Positions 1-9,388 of a stretch of 64,000 bases of DNA are shown here, piece by piece; within the stretch, counting starts at the first letter, position 1; every line of letters begins with the position of its first letter. The position numbers and the translations under genes are program-made. Origin of the DNA: Deltaproteobacteria bacterium. GTDB taxonomy: Bacteria > Myxococcota > JADLHZ01. The stretch is taken from positions 47,100-111,099 of the forward strand of contig JADLHZ010000013.1 of the NCBI GenBank assembly GCA_020848545.1. The letters run 5' to 3'. The notes beneath the pieces are model-generated. The model was not told the DNA's origin. It ran no database searches and saw nothing but the letters and a program-made list of their open reading frames with translations.

Positions 1-859
1 CGCGGCCGAGGACCTCGCGGTCGATGAGCTCGCGCCAGCCGCGCTTCGCAAACCAACGTGCAAAGCCTTCGAAGGAGACGTCTGGGCCCGGCGTGTCCGG
101 CCCGAGCGCGACGAAGAGCACCATGTCACGTCGTGAGAGGCCCTGGTGGTAGTCGTTCGCGTACTTACTCGGCGCTTTGACGAGGCCGACGAGGTACGCC
201 GCTTCGGCGAGCGTGAGGCCGTGGCAGTGCTTGCGCGCGAAGTAGTACTGACAAGCGTTGGCGAGGCCATAGACGTTGTGACCGAAGTACGCGTGATCGG
301 CGTAGAGCTTGATGATCTCGTCTTTGCTATGGTGCTTCTCGATCTCGAGCGCGAGCGCCATGTCGTCGAGCTTACGCCGCAGGGTGCGCGCCGAGTCGCC
401 TTTGATCATCTTGGCGAGCTGCATGGTCAGCGTGCTGCCGCCCTCCAGCTGGCCGCGGATCGTCTGCAGGAACGCGCCGAGGAGGCGAACGCGATCGACG
501 CCGTTGTGCGCGTCGAAGCGGGCGTCTTCGAAGGAGACGAGGAGATCGCGGAAGGTGTCGGGCAGATCGACGATCGGCTCGCGGCGGCTGTCGTCCTTAC
601 CCGCGGTCGCAATGGTGTAGCCTTCGCGGCTCGTCAGCTGCATCGAGTAGTTCGGGTGGATCTTGTCGGCGATCTGCTCGTAGAGCGCGGGCCCGAGATA
701 GGCCGAGAGGTAGGTGGTGAGGCCCTCGACCGCGAGCGCGAGCAGGCTGATGCCGATGAGCAAAGTGAGGGTGACGGCGACCGCCGCGTCCCAAATGGCT
801 GTCCCGCCTAGCGAAACCAGACGTCGCAACGCACGAAACATGCTGCTGATACGACCCAT
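1..859 (-). CDS. Glycosyltransferase-51 (peptidoglycan transglycosylase, PBP1/Mtg-type), 3' end outside window
   Basis: The first 286 residues are visible; the gene runs off the left edge. Residues about 25-45 form one membrane anchor, as in class A PBPs and monofunctional transglycosylases. GT51 motifs follow: SFEDARFDAHNGVD (catalytic Glu111), EGGSTLTMQLAK (about 139-150), RRKLDDMALALE (161-172) and YFGHNVYGL. The family polymerises lipid II into glycan strands on the outer face of the inner membrane. The position usually held by the second catalytic Glu (RKxxE) is Asp166, a conservative change. Whether a transpeptidase domain follows cannot be seen. The ATG at 859 is the first start ahead of the membrane segment. 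A 34-codon reading frame with a good Shine-Dalgarno ends 13 bases upstream. MurJ, AmpG-like, Slt and NlpC-like genes elsewhere in the window give a murein theme, but not one operon. Confidence 0.85.
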   Translation of the reverse strand, partial: MGRISSMFRALRRLVSLGGTAIWDAAVAVTLTLLIGISLLALAVEGLTTYLSAYLGPALYEQIADKIHPNYSMQLTSREGYTIATAGKDDSRREPIVDLPDTFRDLLVSFEDARFDAHNGVDRVRLLGAFLQTIRGQLEGGSTLTMQLAKMIKGDSARTLRRKLDDMALALEIEKHHSKDEIIKLYADHAYFGHNVYGLANACQYYFARKHCHGLTLAEAAYLVGLVKAPSKYANDYHQGLSRRDMVLFVALGPDTPGPDVSFEGFARWFAKRGWRELIDREVLGR

Positions 860-872
860 GGGTTGCTCGCAG

Positions 873-977
873 TTATCGGCATTGGAACGCGAACGTCGAG
901 TCATAATGTGGTTCAGGGTGGGATGCAGTATGCGTACCAGCCATAGCGGTTGAGTTTTTCGGTGGTTTGGCCTTCAT
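873..977 (-). CDS. Possible 34-aa leader or small protein ahead of the GT51 gene
   Basis: A 34-codon ATG frame begins MKAKPPKN and ends FAFQCR. Its main support is a strong Shine-Dalgarno: the minus strand reads GGAGGACGAAATG, with GGAGG five bases before the ATG. It ends 13 bases before the GT51 start, so it could be translated ahead of it as a leader or small protein. There is no signal peptide or membrane segment and I recognise no family. The reading frame is not strikingly biased in codon use, so the SD could be chance. Confidence 0.3.
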   Translation of the reverse strand: MKAKPPKNSTAMAGTHTASHPEPHYDSTFAFQCR

Positions 978-1065
978 TTCGTCCTCCGGACCGGAGGGTG
1001 CGAGACGGCGCCACGCATCGCGGCGGCGGTCACACCCCCATGTCCCTCTATCCGGATCGCCGCCG

Positions 1066-1098
1066 CGAAAAGGGACCGGGGAGGAATTCGGCGGGGTA
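1066..1098 (+). repeat. REP-like unit CGAAAAGGGACCGGGGA, copy 1
   Basis: The 17-mer CGAAAAGGGACCGGGGA at 1066-1082 is followed by GGAATTCGGCGGGG. The same 17-mer recurs at 45736, 45761 and 45787 on this strand and at 57658-57674 on the other. The copy at 45787 shares the downstream ATTTCGGCGG-type tail, so the unit is about 33 bases. It lies between divergent genes, just ahead of the 1112 start. A RAYT transposase that could mobilise such units sits at 50321-51097. Confidence 0.7.
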
Positions 1099-1111
1099 GA
1101 CTTCGCCCGCG

Positions 1112-1891
1112 ATGCCGGCGTGGGTGCCAGCGATAGTCCTCGGGGGCGGGATGGCGGCGGCGGCGGTTGCCGAGCGTTTCTGGCCACTTGCGGGACGGTC
1201 AGGCGGCGGCGGGCGGGTCAAAGCGAACCTGCAGCTCTTGCCGATCGTGATGGCCGCCGGGTGGTTGGTCGGCTTCGCCCTCGCGTACTGGGCGATCTTC
1301 TGTGAACGGCGCGGGGTCGGGCTGCTCGCGTGGCTGCCGGTCGAGGGTGCGGCGAAGACGGCGGCGGGCTTTCTGCTCTTCGAGCTCGGCGACTACGCCC
1401 GCCACTACGCGTTTCACAAAGTGCCGCTGTTTTGGCGCCTGCACCGCGTGCATCACTCGGATCCCGCCCTGGACGCGACGAGCGCGTTCAGGACGCACCC
1501 CTTCGAAAACTTTGCGCAAGGGCTCGTCTACTTCGCGGTCGTCGCGGCCTTTGGCGTGCCGCTATCGGCGCTGCTCTGGCGAACGCCGCTGCTCTTCGCG
1601 GCGCTGATCTTCCAACATGCGCACGTGCGGTTGCCGCTCTGGCTCGATCGCGCCATCTGCGTGGTGACGCCGTCGCCGCGCCAGCACCGGGTGCACCACT
1701 CGCCGGATCCCGCGCGCGCCGATACGAACTTCGGCGTGCTGCTCACGCTCTGGGATCGCGTGCTCGGCACCTACGTCTATCCGGGACGGGACGAGTCGCT
1801 GCGCACTGGCCTCGACCCGCCGCGCGAACAGTCGCTGCGCGCGTTCCTCAAGGAGCCGTTCGCTTCAGACGCCGGCGCAAGACGCCGGTGA
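1112..1891 (+). CDS. Fatty acid hydroxylase / sterol desaturase family membrane protein
   Basis: A 259-aa integral membrane protein with the family's histidine clusters in order: DYARHYAFHK (HxxxH), WRLHRVHHSD (HxxHH) and RQHRVHHSPD (HxxHH). These bind a di-iron centre that uses O2 to hydroxylate or desaturate lipids such as fatty acids, sterols or carotenoids; the substrate cannot be told from sequence. Hydrophobic segments lie near residues 5-20, 45-65, 85-100 and 135-170. Its 3' end overlaps the 3' end of convergent murJ by 44 bases. A REP-like unit lies in the short upstream gap, and no clear Shine-Dalgarno precedes the ATG at 1112, so the start is provisional. Confidence 0.82.
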   Translation: MPAWVPAIVLGGGMAAAAVAERFWPLAGRSGGGGRVKANLQLLPIVMAAGWLVGFALAYWAIFCERRGVGLLAWLPVEGAAKTAAGFLLFELGDYARHYAFHKVPLFWRLHRVHHSDPALDATSAFRTHPFENFAQGLVYFAVVAAFGVPLSALLWRTPLLFAALIFQHAHVRLPLWLDRAICVVTPSPRQHRVHHSPDPARADTNFGVLLTLWDRVLGTYVYPGRDESLRTGLDPPREQSLRAFLKEPFASDAGARRR

Positions 1892-3434
1892 ACACCGCGA
1901 CTTCCGGCGTCTTCAGCAGCGCGGCGACGGCAATGTAAACAATTCCGCACACAGCCACGCTGCCGATGCCGAAGGCGATGCGCAGCGTCTGCGGGACGCT
2001 CGACGCCGGCGGCAGGGCGCGCAGGCCGTAGAAGCCCGCGGCGCCCATCACCGCCGCAGCGATGCAGACCTTGCCGAACGAGCGCCACGCACGCCGGCGC
2101 TCGGCACGTTCCTCGCCGTCGATCGATGCAGGTGCCGCCCGGCCGAGCAAGAGCGTCAACACGCTGACGTTCGCCCAGGCCGCGACGCTCGTGCCGAGGG
2201 CCATCGCCAGAAAGCCCATCTGCGCGCGCAGAGAGTACGAGACGGCGATGTTGCAAAGCACCGCCACCACGCTCGCGATCAGCGGAACGTGCGTGCGGCG
2301 GCGCGCGTAGTAGATCGGCGCGAGGACTTTGACCGCAGAGTAGGCGAAGAGCCCAATCGCGTAGACGGCCGTGGCGCCGGCCACCGCGTGCGTCGTGTCG
2401 GCGGTGAACGCTCGCCGCTGGTAGATCATCGCGATGATCGGCTCGCTGAGCACCCACAGGCCCACGGACGACGGCACGGTCAGAAACGCCAGCAACGAAA
2501 GCGAATCGCGGATCGTCTTGCGTACGCCCTTCTCGTCACCGAGCGCGACCCGCTCGGCGAGCGCCGTCGTCGACACCGTGGCGATCGCCACGCCGAAGAC
2601 GCCGATCGGCAGGTAGAGCAGACGAAACGCGTAGTTCAGCGACGCCGGCCCGCCCGCGAACTCGGACGCGAAGCGGCTGTTGATCACGATGTTGAGCTGC
2701 GTCGCCGCGAGCCCGAGCGTGGCCGGCGCCATCATGCGCATGATCGCTTTGACGTTGTCATCGATCTGAAAGCGCAGGCGCAGGCGAAAGCCCGAGCGCA
2801 GGAGCGCCGGCACTTGCACGAGCATCTGCGCGCCAGCCCCGAGCACGACGCCGAGCGCCCAACCCCACGCCGTGTCTTGCGGCGACTCGTGCATCACCGC
2901 GAGCACCACGCCGAAGGTGATCGCGACGATGTTGAACGCGCTCGACGCAAACGCCGGCGGCCCGAAGATGCGCTGCGCGTTCAACATGCCCATCGCCACG
3001 GCGGCAAACGACGTGAGCATCAGGGACGGCAGCATCACCTGGGTCAGCGTCAGCGTGAGCGTGGCTTGCGCCGGTGACGAAGAGAATCCCGGCGCGATCG
3101 TCTGCACGATGACGCCGGTGAACAAGTAGCCGAGCAGCGTCAGCGCGCCGATGACGAGCGCGAGCACGCCGGCGACACGTTGGCCGAGCACGAACGCTTC
3201 CTCGCGCGAGACCTGCTTGTCGACCTTGGCAAACACCGGCACGAACGCGGCCGAGAGCGCGCCTTCGGCGAGCAGGTCGCGGAACAGGTTCGGGATGCGG
3301 AAGGCGATGTTGTACGCGTCGGCCTCCGCGCCGGCGCCGAGCAACGCCGCGAGGAGCTGCTCACGCACGAGCCCGAGCACGCGCGAGAACATCGTCAGCG
3401 TGCTGATGAGACGTGTGCTGCGGAGGAGCGACAT
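1848..3434 (-). CDS. murJ: Lipid II flippase MurJ (MviN family)
   Basis: This 528-aa polytopic protein starts MSLLRSTRLISTLTMFSRVLG, the usual MurJ opening, then has the family signature LVREQLLAALLGAG..ADAYNIAFRIPNLFRDLLAEGALSAAFVPVF. MOP-family transporters of this type have 13-14 helices and move lipid-linked peptidoglycan precursors across the inner membrane. I chose ATG 3434 over an in-frame start 33 bases upstream because it gives the canonical N-terminus. The C-terminal region is intact, so the protein is probably functional. It stands alone on this strand, with its tail overlapping the convergent hydroxylase gene. Confidence 0.93.
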   Translation of the reverse strand: MSLLRSTRLISTLTMFSRVLGLVREQLLAALLGAGAEADAYNIAFRIPNLFRDLLAEGALSAAFVPVFAKVDKQVSREEAFVLGQRVAGVLALVIGALTLLGYLFTGVIVQTIAPGFSSSPAQATLTLTLTQVMLPSLMLTSFAAVAMGMLNAQRIFGPPAFASSAFNIVAITFGVVLAVMHESPQDTAWGWALGVVLGAGAQMLVQVPALLRSGFRLRLRFQIDDNVKAIMRMMAPATLGLAATQLNIVINSRFASEFAGGPASLNYAFRLLYLPIGVFGVAIATVSTTALAERVALGDEKGVRKTIRDSLSLLAFLTVPSSVGLWVLSEPIIAMIYQRRAFTADTTHAVAGATAVYAIGLFAYSAVKVLAPIYYARRRTHVPLIASVVAVLCNIAVSYSLRAQMGFLAMALGTSVAAWANVSVLTLLLGRAAPASIDGEERAERRRAWRSFGKVCIAAAVMGAAGFYGLRALPPASSVPQTLRIAFGIGSVAVCGIVYIAVAALLKTPEVAVFTGVLRRRLKRTAP

Positions 3435-3569
3435 GGGGCGCGAAGGGATAAACCGGTTCGGGGGCAAAGTGCACGTCGCTCGATGGCATCTAGACGCCGT
3501 CTAATTCAGGCGCCTTGACCGATGTAGGACAAAGTCGCAGGGTGCGCCCGCTTTGGAGGGCCCCCGCCT

Positions 3570-6500
3570 ATGAACCAGCGCCTGCTCGTCGGCATCGTCT
3601 TCTTGGCCGCCTGCAACGACTCCCGGGGTACGGTGAAGAAACCGGCCGACTTCGACGCGACCATCGCGCGCGCCGGTGGCGACCTGCCATTGCTCGCTGC
3701 CGACGGACCGGGGGTCGTCGCGCACCGGGACGATCGCACGGGCCTCGCCACCTTCGTCTGGGGCGACGCGCTCGACGCCGCCACGAAGGAGAAGCGCAGG
3801 ACGCAGGCCGCGGAAGTCGCCGCGCAAGCGTACGTCGCCGACTATGGCCCGCGCTTCGGCCTCACGCGCGCACAGGCGAAGCAACTGGAGCTCGGACAAA
3901 CGCACGACCTCGGCAGCGGCGCGATCATCGTCGGCTTCAAGCAGCGCGCGTTCGGCTACGACGTGTTTCGCGGCGAGCTGAAGGTGGCGATGACGCGAGA
4001 GCGTGCGCTCGTGGCGATGAGCGGCAACCCGAGCCCGCACCTCGCGCCGGGCTCCACGGCCAAGCGCTTGACGTTCGTCGTCTCGCCGGAGTCTGCGCTG
4101 GCGTTCGCCTACACGGACGTCACCGGTGAGCCGATCGACGAGAACGAGTTCCACTCGACCGGTGAGCCGCAAGGACCCTACGAGCGTTACCTCGCCGACG
4201 CTGCGGCGCGCCTGATCGTGCCGGCGCGGGTGAAGCGCGTGCTCTTTCCGCTGCCGGATCGCGTCGAGCCCGCGTACTACTTGGAGCTCAGCACGAGCAG
4301 CGATCACGATGACCACTTCGCGTACGTGCTCAGCGCAAAGGACGGCGCCGTGCTCTTTCGCAAGAACCTCACCGCCGCGGCGTTCACCTATCGCGTGTGG
4401 GCGCAGCCGGACGGCTTTCCGCTCGACGGCCCGCAAGGCGATCACACCCCGCACCCGACCGGCCAACCTGACGGCTTCGAGCCGCCCTTCGAAGCGCCGA
4501 CCTTGATCACGCTCGACCACGGTCCGATCAGCACGAACGATCCGTGGCTGCCGCCGAATTCGGTGAGCCTCATCGGCAACAACGTCTTCGCATACGGCGA
4601 CGCCCAGAAGCCCGACGGCTTCAGCCCCGGCGACTTCCTCCCCTTCGTCACCAGCGACAACACCTTCGATCGCACATATGATCCGACGAAGCCGCCGGGC
4701 GCCGATACGAACCAGGTGCTCGCCGCGGCGACGCAGTTGTTCTATGTAAATAACTTCCTACACGACTGGTTCTACGACGCCGGCTTCAAAGAGGTCGACG
4801 GCAACGCGCAAACCAGCAACTACGAGCGCGGCGGCTTGGAGAACGACGCGATCAAGGCCGAGGCGAACGACTTCTCCGGCATCGACAACGCCAACATGTC
4901 GACGCCCGCCGACGGCGAGCCGCCGCGCATGCAGATGTACGCGTTCAAGGGCATCGTGAAGCTCGTCGCAGACGTGACCGCGCCGGCCGGGATGAAGATC
5001 GAGAAGATCGGCACCGGCGACTTCGGCCTCGACGCGTTCGACTTCAACGGCGATCTCGCGCTTGCTGAAGACGACGCCGATCCGAAGGGCGACGTCTGCA
5101 CGCCCATCGTCAACACAGCCGCGGTCGCCGGCAAGATCGCGGTCATCGATCGCGGAAGCTGCCCGTATGTCGAGAAGGTGCAACGCGCGCAGGACGCCGG
5201 CGCCGTCGCCGTGCTCATCGTGAACAACACGGCGGGCGGCGGTGGCATGAGCGGCCAGTCGACGACGCTCAAGATCGGCTCGTTCCTGATCGATCAAGCG
5301 AGTGGCAACGCGCTGAAGGCGAAGCTCGCGGCGGGCGAAACGGTGAGCGTGCACATGGTGCGGCCGAAACAGCTCGATCGCGCGGGCACGCTCGACAATA
5401 TGATCGTCGCGCACGAGTGGGGCCACTACATCTCGAACCGCTTGGTCGGGAACGCGAGCGGCTTGTCGGCCACGATCTCGCACGGCCTCGGCGAAGGTTG
5501 GGGCGACTTCACCTCGATGCTGCTCACCGTGCGCGAGAGCGACGCCTTGCTGGCGGCGAACCCCAACTACAGCGGCGCCTACGCGATGGCGCAGTACACG
5601 ATGACCGGCGGCGGCAACCAAGGCTACTACCACGGCATCCGCCGCGCGCCGTACTCGACGAACCTCGAGATCAACCCGTTGACCTATCGCCACATCGCCA
5701 ACGGCGAAGCGCTGCCGACCGCGCGCTTCTGGGAGTACGGTCAGGACGGCAAGAACAACGCCGAGGTGCATGCGACCGGCGAGGTTTGGGCGCAGATGCT
5801 CTGGGAGTGCTACGCGGCGCTCCTCAACGAGACCGCGCGCGGCCTCGCGTTCGACGAGAAGCGCGAGCGGATGAAGCGCTACGTCGTCGCCGCCTACAAG
5901 ATGACGCCTATGGCGCCGACGCTGCTCGAAGCCAAAGACGCGTTGCTCGCCGTCGCGCTCGCCGCCGATCGCGCAGACTTCGAGCTCTTCACGAACGCCT
6001 TCGCCAAGCGCGGGGCCGGTCTGCGCGCCGTGGCGCCGCCGAAGAACGCCGAGGACAACGTCGGCGCGCGCGAGAGCTTCTTGACCGGTCCGGATCTCAT
6101 GGTGACGAGCGTGAGCGTGGCGGAGACGACGCCGCGCTGCACGCCTGACAACGTGCTCTCCGACGGCGAAGTCGGCACCGTCACGCTCGTCGTGAAGAAC
6201 GTGGGCAACGCGCCGTTGACGGGCGCGACCGCGATCGTCACTTCGCCAACGCCGGGCGTCACCTTCCAAGGCGGCGGCCTCGTGACGCTGCCGCCGATGG
6301 ATCTCCTGCAGAGCGCGACGGTGACGACGCCGGTGACCCTCAGCGTGCTCGGCGGCATTGCGCGCATCGATCTCGAGGTCGTCGTGACGAACCCTAGCCT
6401 GGTGCTGCCGGCGGTGACGGCGAAGCACGCGGTGCTCGGAAATTACGCCGTGCAGCGCGGCGCTTTGGCGAGCGACGACGTCGAGAGCCCGGACACCGCT

Positions 6501-7070
6501 TGGAAGCTCGCGCACGATCCGACGCTGTCGAAGACGGCGTGGACGCGCGACGCCGACGACGTCGAGCACCACTTCTGGCGCGGCGCCAGCCAGTCCGAGC
6601 CAGCCGATCTCTATTTGATCTCGCCGATCCTGAACGTGGCATCGACAGGCGACTTCTCGTTCACCTTCAAGCACCGCCACCGCTTCGAGTGGCAAGACAA
6701 AAAGCCGCCGCGCGCGCCGGAGGCGAAGTACTTCGACGGCGGCGTCATCGAGATCTCGAACGACGGCATCACCTGGACCGACATCGGCACGAAGGCGAGC
6801 CCCACGTATAACGCGAAGATCGTCGACAAAGAGACGAAGAGCCCGTTGATCGGCCGCGCGGCATACAGCGGCGACAGCGCCGGCTATCCCGCCTGGGAGA
6901 CGGTCACCGTGTCGCTCGGCAACGCCTACGCGGGACAAAACGTGCTCGTGCGCTTCCGCTCGGCGTCGGACGACGCGTCGGTCGCGGTCGGCTGGGACAT
7001 CGACGACCTCGCGTTCACCAACGTGACGAACACGCCGTTCACGAAGCTCGTGCCGGCGGCTTGTCCCTGA
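3570..7070 (+). CDS. Secreted M36 (fungalysin-type) zinc metallopeptidase lipoprotein with PA domain
   Basis: A 1166-aa exported protein. The N-terminus ends in a lipobox (VFLAAC, Cys15), so it is probably a lipoprotein. A propeptide-like region follows. The catalytic domain carries IVAHEWGHY (HExxH near residue 615) and GLGEGWGDF (third zinc ligand Glu near 640), the M36 arrangement. A protease-associated domain sits inside it (KIAVIDRGSCPYVEKV..AGAVAVLIVNN, about 515-560). The C-terminal 330 residues are beta-rich: a CARDB-like adhesion domain (VTLVVKNVGNAPL) and a jelly-roll-like part. The family digests extracellular proteins; in a myxobacterium a role in feeding is plausible but inferred. 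RNase R follows 26 bases downstream and is not obviously related in function. Confidence 0.88.
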   Translation: MNQRLLVGIVFLAACNDSRGTVKKPADFDATIARAGGDLPLLAADGPGVVAHRDDRTGLATFVWGDALDAATKEKRRTQAAEVAAQAYVADYGPRFGLTRAQAKQLELGQTHDLGSGAIIVGFKQRAFGYDVFRGELKVAMTRERALVAMSGNPSPHLAPGSTAKRLTFVVSPESALAFAYTDVTGEPIDENEFHSTGEPQGPYERYLADAAARLIVPARVKRVLFPLPDRVEPAYYLELSTSSDHDDHFAYVLSAKDGAVLFRKNLTAAAFTYRVWAQPDGFPLDGPQGDHTPHPTGQPDGFEPPFEAPTLITLDHGPISTNDPWLPPNSVSLIGNNVFAYGDAQKPDGFSPGDFLPFVTSDNTFDRTYDPTKPPGADTNQVLAAATQLFYVNNFLHDWFYDAGFKEVDGNAQTSNYERGGLENDAIKAEANDFSGIDNANMSTPADGEPPRMQMYAFKGIVKLVADVTAPAGMKIEKIGTGDFGLDAFDFNGDLALAEDDADPKGDVCTPIVNTAAVAGKIAVIDRGSCPYVEKVQRAQDAGAVAVLIVNNTAGGGGMSGQSTTLKIGSFLIDQASGNALKAKLAAGETVSVHMVRPKQLDRAGTLDNMIVAHEWGHYISNRLVGNASGLSATISHGLGEGWGDFTSMLLTVRESDALLAANPNYSGAYAMAQYTMTGGGNQGYYHGIRRAPYSTNLEINPLTYRHIANGEALPTARFWEYGQDGKNNAEVHATGEVWAQMLWECYAALLNETARGLAFDEKRERMKRYVVAAYKMTPMAPTLLEAKDALLAVALAADRADFELFTNAFAKRGAGLRAVAPPKNAEDNVGARESFLTGPDLMVTSVSVAETTPRCTPDNVLSDGEVGTVTLVVKNVGNAPLTGATAIVTSPTPGVTFQGGGLVTLPPMDLLQSATVTTPVTLSVLGGIARIDLEVVVTNPSLVLPAVTAKHAVLGNYAVQRGALASDDVESPDTAWKLAHDPTLSKTAWTRDADDVEHHFWRGASQSEPADLYLISPILNVASTGDFSFTFKHRHRFEWQDKKPPRAPEAKYFDGGVIEISNDGITWTDIGTKASPTYNAKIVDKETKSPLIGRAAYSGDSAGYPAWETVTVSLGNAYAGQNVLVRFRSASDDASVAVGWDIDDLAFTNVTNTPFTKLVPAACP

Positions 7071-7096
7071 CCCGCATCTGAGCCAAGGTCCGGCGC

Positions 7097-9385
7097 ATGG
7101 CAGTGCCGAGTCGAGCCGACGTCCTCGCCTACTTCGAAGAACACCAGGATGACGTCATCACCCTGCGTGAGCTCGTCGATGATCTCGGCGTCGACTCGGA
7201 CGATCGCCACGATCTGCGCGACCTGCTCAGCGCGTTGGTCGAGGACGGCGCGATCGTGCGGTTGAAGAGCAAGCTCTACCGCGCCAAGGCGAAGGACCTG
7301 GGGCCGAAGCCCGAGTGGACCTCGCCGTCGAAGCCCGCGCACGGCAGCCCGCGCCGCCCGCGCGACGACAGTAAGCCGAAGCTCTCGAAGGGCGGCCTGC
7401 AGCTCGGCATCGAGCCGACGCAGCTCGTCGGCGTCCTCCAGCACATGGGCGGCCGCGCGATGGCAGCGTGCTCGCGCCCGAGCGGGGGCCGCGGGCCGAG
7501 CGCGACGGACGAGCTCGAGTACATTCCGCTCGAGGGCGACTTCGCCGGCCTAAAGAAGGGCGACGCCGCGGTGTTCGAGATCGATCAGGGCCGGCATCGC
7601 ACAGCGACGGTGGCAGAGGTGCTCGGCGATCCGAGGCAGCCGCGCATCGAGGCCATGCGCATCGCGTTGGCGCGCGGCTTTCGCACGACCTTCTCGGAGG
7701 AAGCGGAAGCAGAGGCGCGCTCGTTTCGCACGCCCGAGCTCGACGACGAGCACGAAGACTTGCGCAAGATGGCCTTCGTCACGATCGACGGCGAAGACGC
7801 CAAGGACTTCGACGACGCGGTGTACGCCGAGCGCGAGGGCGGCGGCTTTCGCCTGTGGGTCGCGATCGCCGACGTCAGCTACTACGTGAGCACCGGCAGC
7901 GCGCTCGATCGCGACGGCTTTCACCGCGGCACCAGCGTGTACTTTCCGGGCCAAGTGCTGCCGATGCTGCCGCACGCGCTGTCGAGCGATCTCTGCTCGC
8001 TGCGACCGAAGGTCGATCGCTTGGCGTTCGTCAGCGAGATGCACGTCTCGAGCGAAGGCGTGGTCTCGGACGAGAAGAGCTACAAGGCGATCATCTGCTC
8101 GGCGGCGCGGCTCACCTACAACCAAGTGGAAGCCGCGCTGCACAAGGGCGAGCAGAACGTGGCGTTCGAAGTGGGCGAGCCGCTGCGCATCTTCGCCGAG
8201 TGCTCGCGGGCGCTGCGGGCGCAGAAGGCGCGGCGCGGCGCGATCGATCTCGACCTCGATGAGCCGCAGCTCGTGCTCGGCGCCGACGGGCGGCCAACGG
8301 GATCGGTGTCACGCGCGCGGCTCGAAGCGCACCGCTTGATCGAAGACGCGATGCTCGCGGCGAACAGCGCCATCGCGCGCGAGATGCATCGGCGCAAGCT
8401 GCCGGCCGCGTACCGCGTGCACGAGAAGCCGAACGCGGACAAGCTGGCGCTCGTGCGCATGGCCGCCGCGTCGTTCGGTTACAAGCACGCGCTCCCAGAC
8501 GTGCCGAGCGCCGCGATGATCGCGAAGTTCGTCCGCGCGCTGCAGAACGAAGAGCGCGGGCCGATCCTGCTGCCGCTCGTGCTGCGCTCGATGGCGCGCG
8601 CGCGTTACTCGGACGAGCGCCTCGGCCACTTCGCGCTGGCCGAGCCGGACTACTTGCACTTCACCTCGCCGATCCGGCGCTTCCCGGACCTGCTCGTGCA
8701 CAAGAGCCTCGCGTCGAACGGCAAGGACGCGCCGGTCGATCTCGCGCGGGCGACGACGTGGCTCAGCGAGCGCGAGCAATCGTCGGAGCGCAGCGAGCGT
8801 GAGGTGGACGATTTTTACCGCTGCCTGCTCGCCGAGCCGCTGGTCGGCCAAGAGTTCCCGGCCGTGGTCACCGGCGTCACCGACTTCGGCGTCTTCGCCC
8901 GCGTGCTCGATCCTTACATCGAGGGGCTCATCGGCGTGCGATCGCTGAGCGACGACTACTACGCGCTCGACGAGCTCGGCCTGCGCTTGATCGGCAGGCG
9001 CAACGGGCGATCGATCGGGCTCGGCGATCAGATCAAGGTGGAGATCAAAGACGTGCGGCCGCTGCGCCGGCAGATCGGCCTCGAGTGGGTCGGTGGCGGC
9101 GAGCAACGCGTGCGCCCGACGCGCGATGACCGGCGTCCGCGCGACGATCGGCGAGCACAGCAAGAGAGACGACCGTCGCGAGACGACCGGCCGCCCCGCC
9201 ACGGCGAAAAGCGCGAGGAGAAGCGTCAGGAGCCAGCGCGCGGCGGTAGCGACTTCTTGGCGCGGGCGCGCGAGCGGGTGGCGCGCGGAGAGATCGGCAG
9301 CAAGACCTCGGGCGGCGGCGGCCATGGGCACGGAAAGAAGAGCGCCGGCGGCAAGAAGAAGTTCTCGAAGAAGCGCTGGAAGTAA
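7097..9385 (+). CDS. rnr: Ribonuclease R (RNB-family 3'-5' exoribonuclease)
   Basis: At 762 aa it has the RNase R plan: an N-terminal winged-helix region (1-70), cold-shock domains, the RNB catalytic domain with DGEDAKDFDDAVY (about 230-243, metal-binding aspartates), LHFTSPIRRFPDLLVH late in RNB, an S1 domain (about 585-665, VVTGVTDFGVFARV) and a long Arg/Lys-rich tail (670-762) rich in RRDDRR and GGK clusters. The enzyme degrades structured RNA processively. The basic tail is typical of RNase R and separates it from RNase II. The ATG at 7097 directly precedes the winged-helix domain. Confidence 0.93.
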   Translation: MAVPSRADVLAYFEEHQDDVITLRELVDDLGVDSDDRHDLRDLLSALVEDGAIVRLKSKLYRAKAKDLGPKPEWTSPSKPAHGSPRRPRDDSKPKLSKGGLQLGIEPTQLVGVLQHMGGRAMAACSRPSGGRGPSATDELEYIPLEGDFAGLKKGDAAVFEIDQGRHRTATVAEVLGDPRQPRIEAMRIALARGFRTTFSEEAEAEARSFRTPELDDEHEDLRKMAFVTIDGEDAKDFDDAVYAEREGGGFRLWVAIADVSYYVSTGSALDRDGFHRGTSVYFPGQVLPMLPHALSSDLCSLRPKVDRLAFVSEMHVSSEGVVSDEKSYKAIICSAARLTYNQVEAALHKGEQNVAFEVGEPLRIFAECSRALRAQKARRGAIDLDLDEPQLVLGADGRPTGSVSRARLEAHRLIEDAMLAANSAIAREMHRRKLPAAYRVHEKPNADKLALVRMAAASFGYKHALPDVPSAAMIAKFVRALQNEERGPILLPLVLRSMARARYSDERLGHFALAEPDYLHFTSPIRRFPDLLVHKSLASNGKDAPVDLARATTWLSEREQSSERSEREVDDFYRCLLAEPLVGQEFPAVVTGVTDFGVFARVLDPYIEGLIGVRSLSDDYYALDELGLRLIGRRNGRSIGLGDQIKVEIKDVRPLRRQIGLEWVGGGEQRVRPTRDDRRPRDDRRAQQERRPSRDDRPPRHGEKREEKRQEPARGGSDFLARARERVARGEIGSKTSGGGGHGHGKKSAGGKKKFSKKRWK

Positions 9386-9388
9386 CGC

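Noticed and set aside
2289..3077. Arg-rich frame antisense to murJ
   Set aside because: Mirror of a membrane protein gene; composition (Arg/His/Glu/Asp) is typical of a shadow frame.
4758..6938. Long open frame antisense to the M36 protease gene
   Set aside because: Its product is Arg/Ala/His/Val-rich without motifs, the usual mirror of a GC-rich gene. Similar long antisense frames at 15725-18424, 19444-21798 and 37841-40840 were rejected for the same reason.
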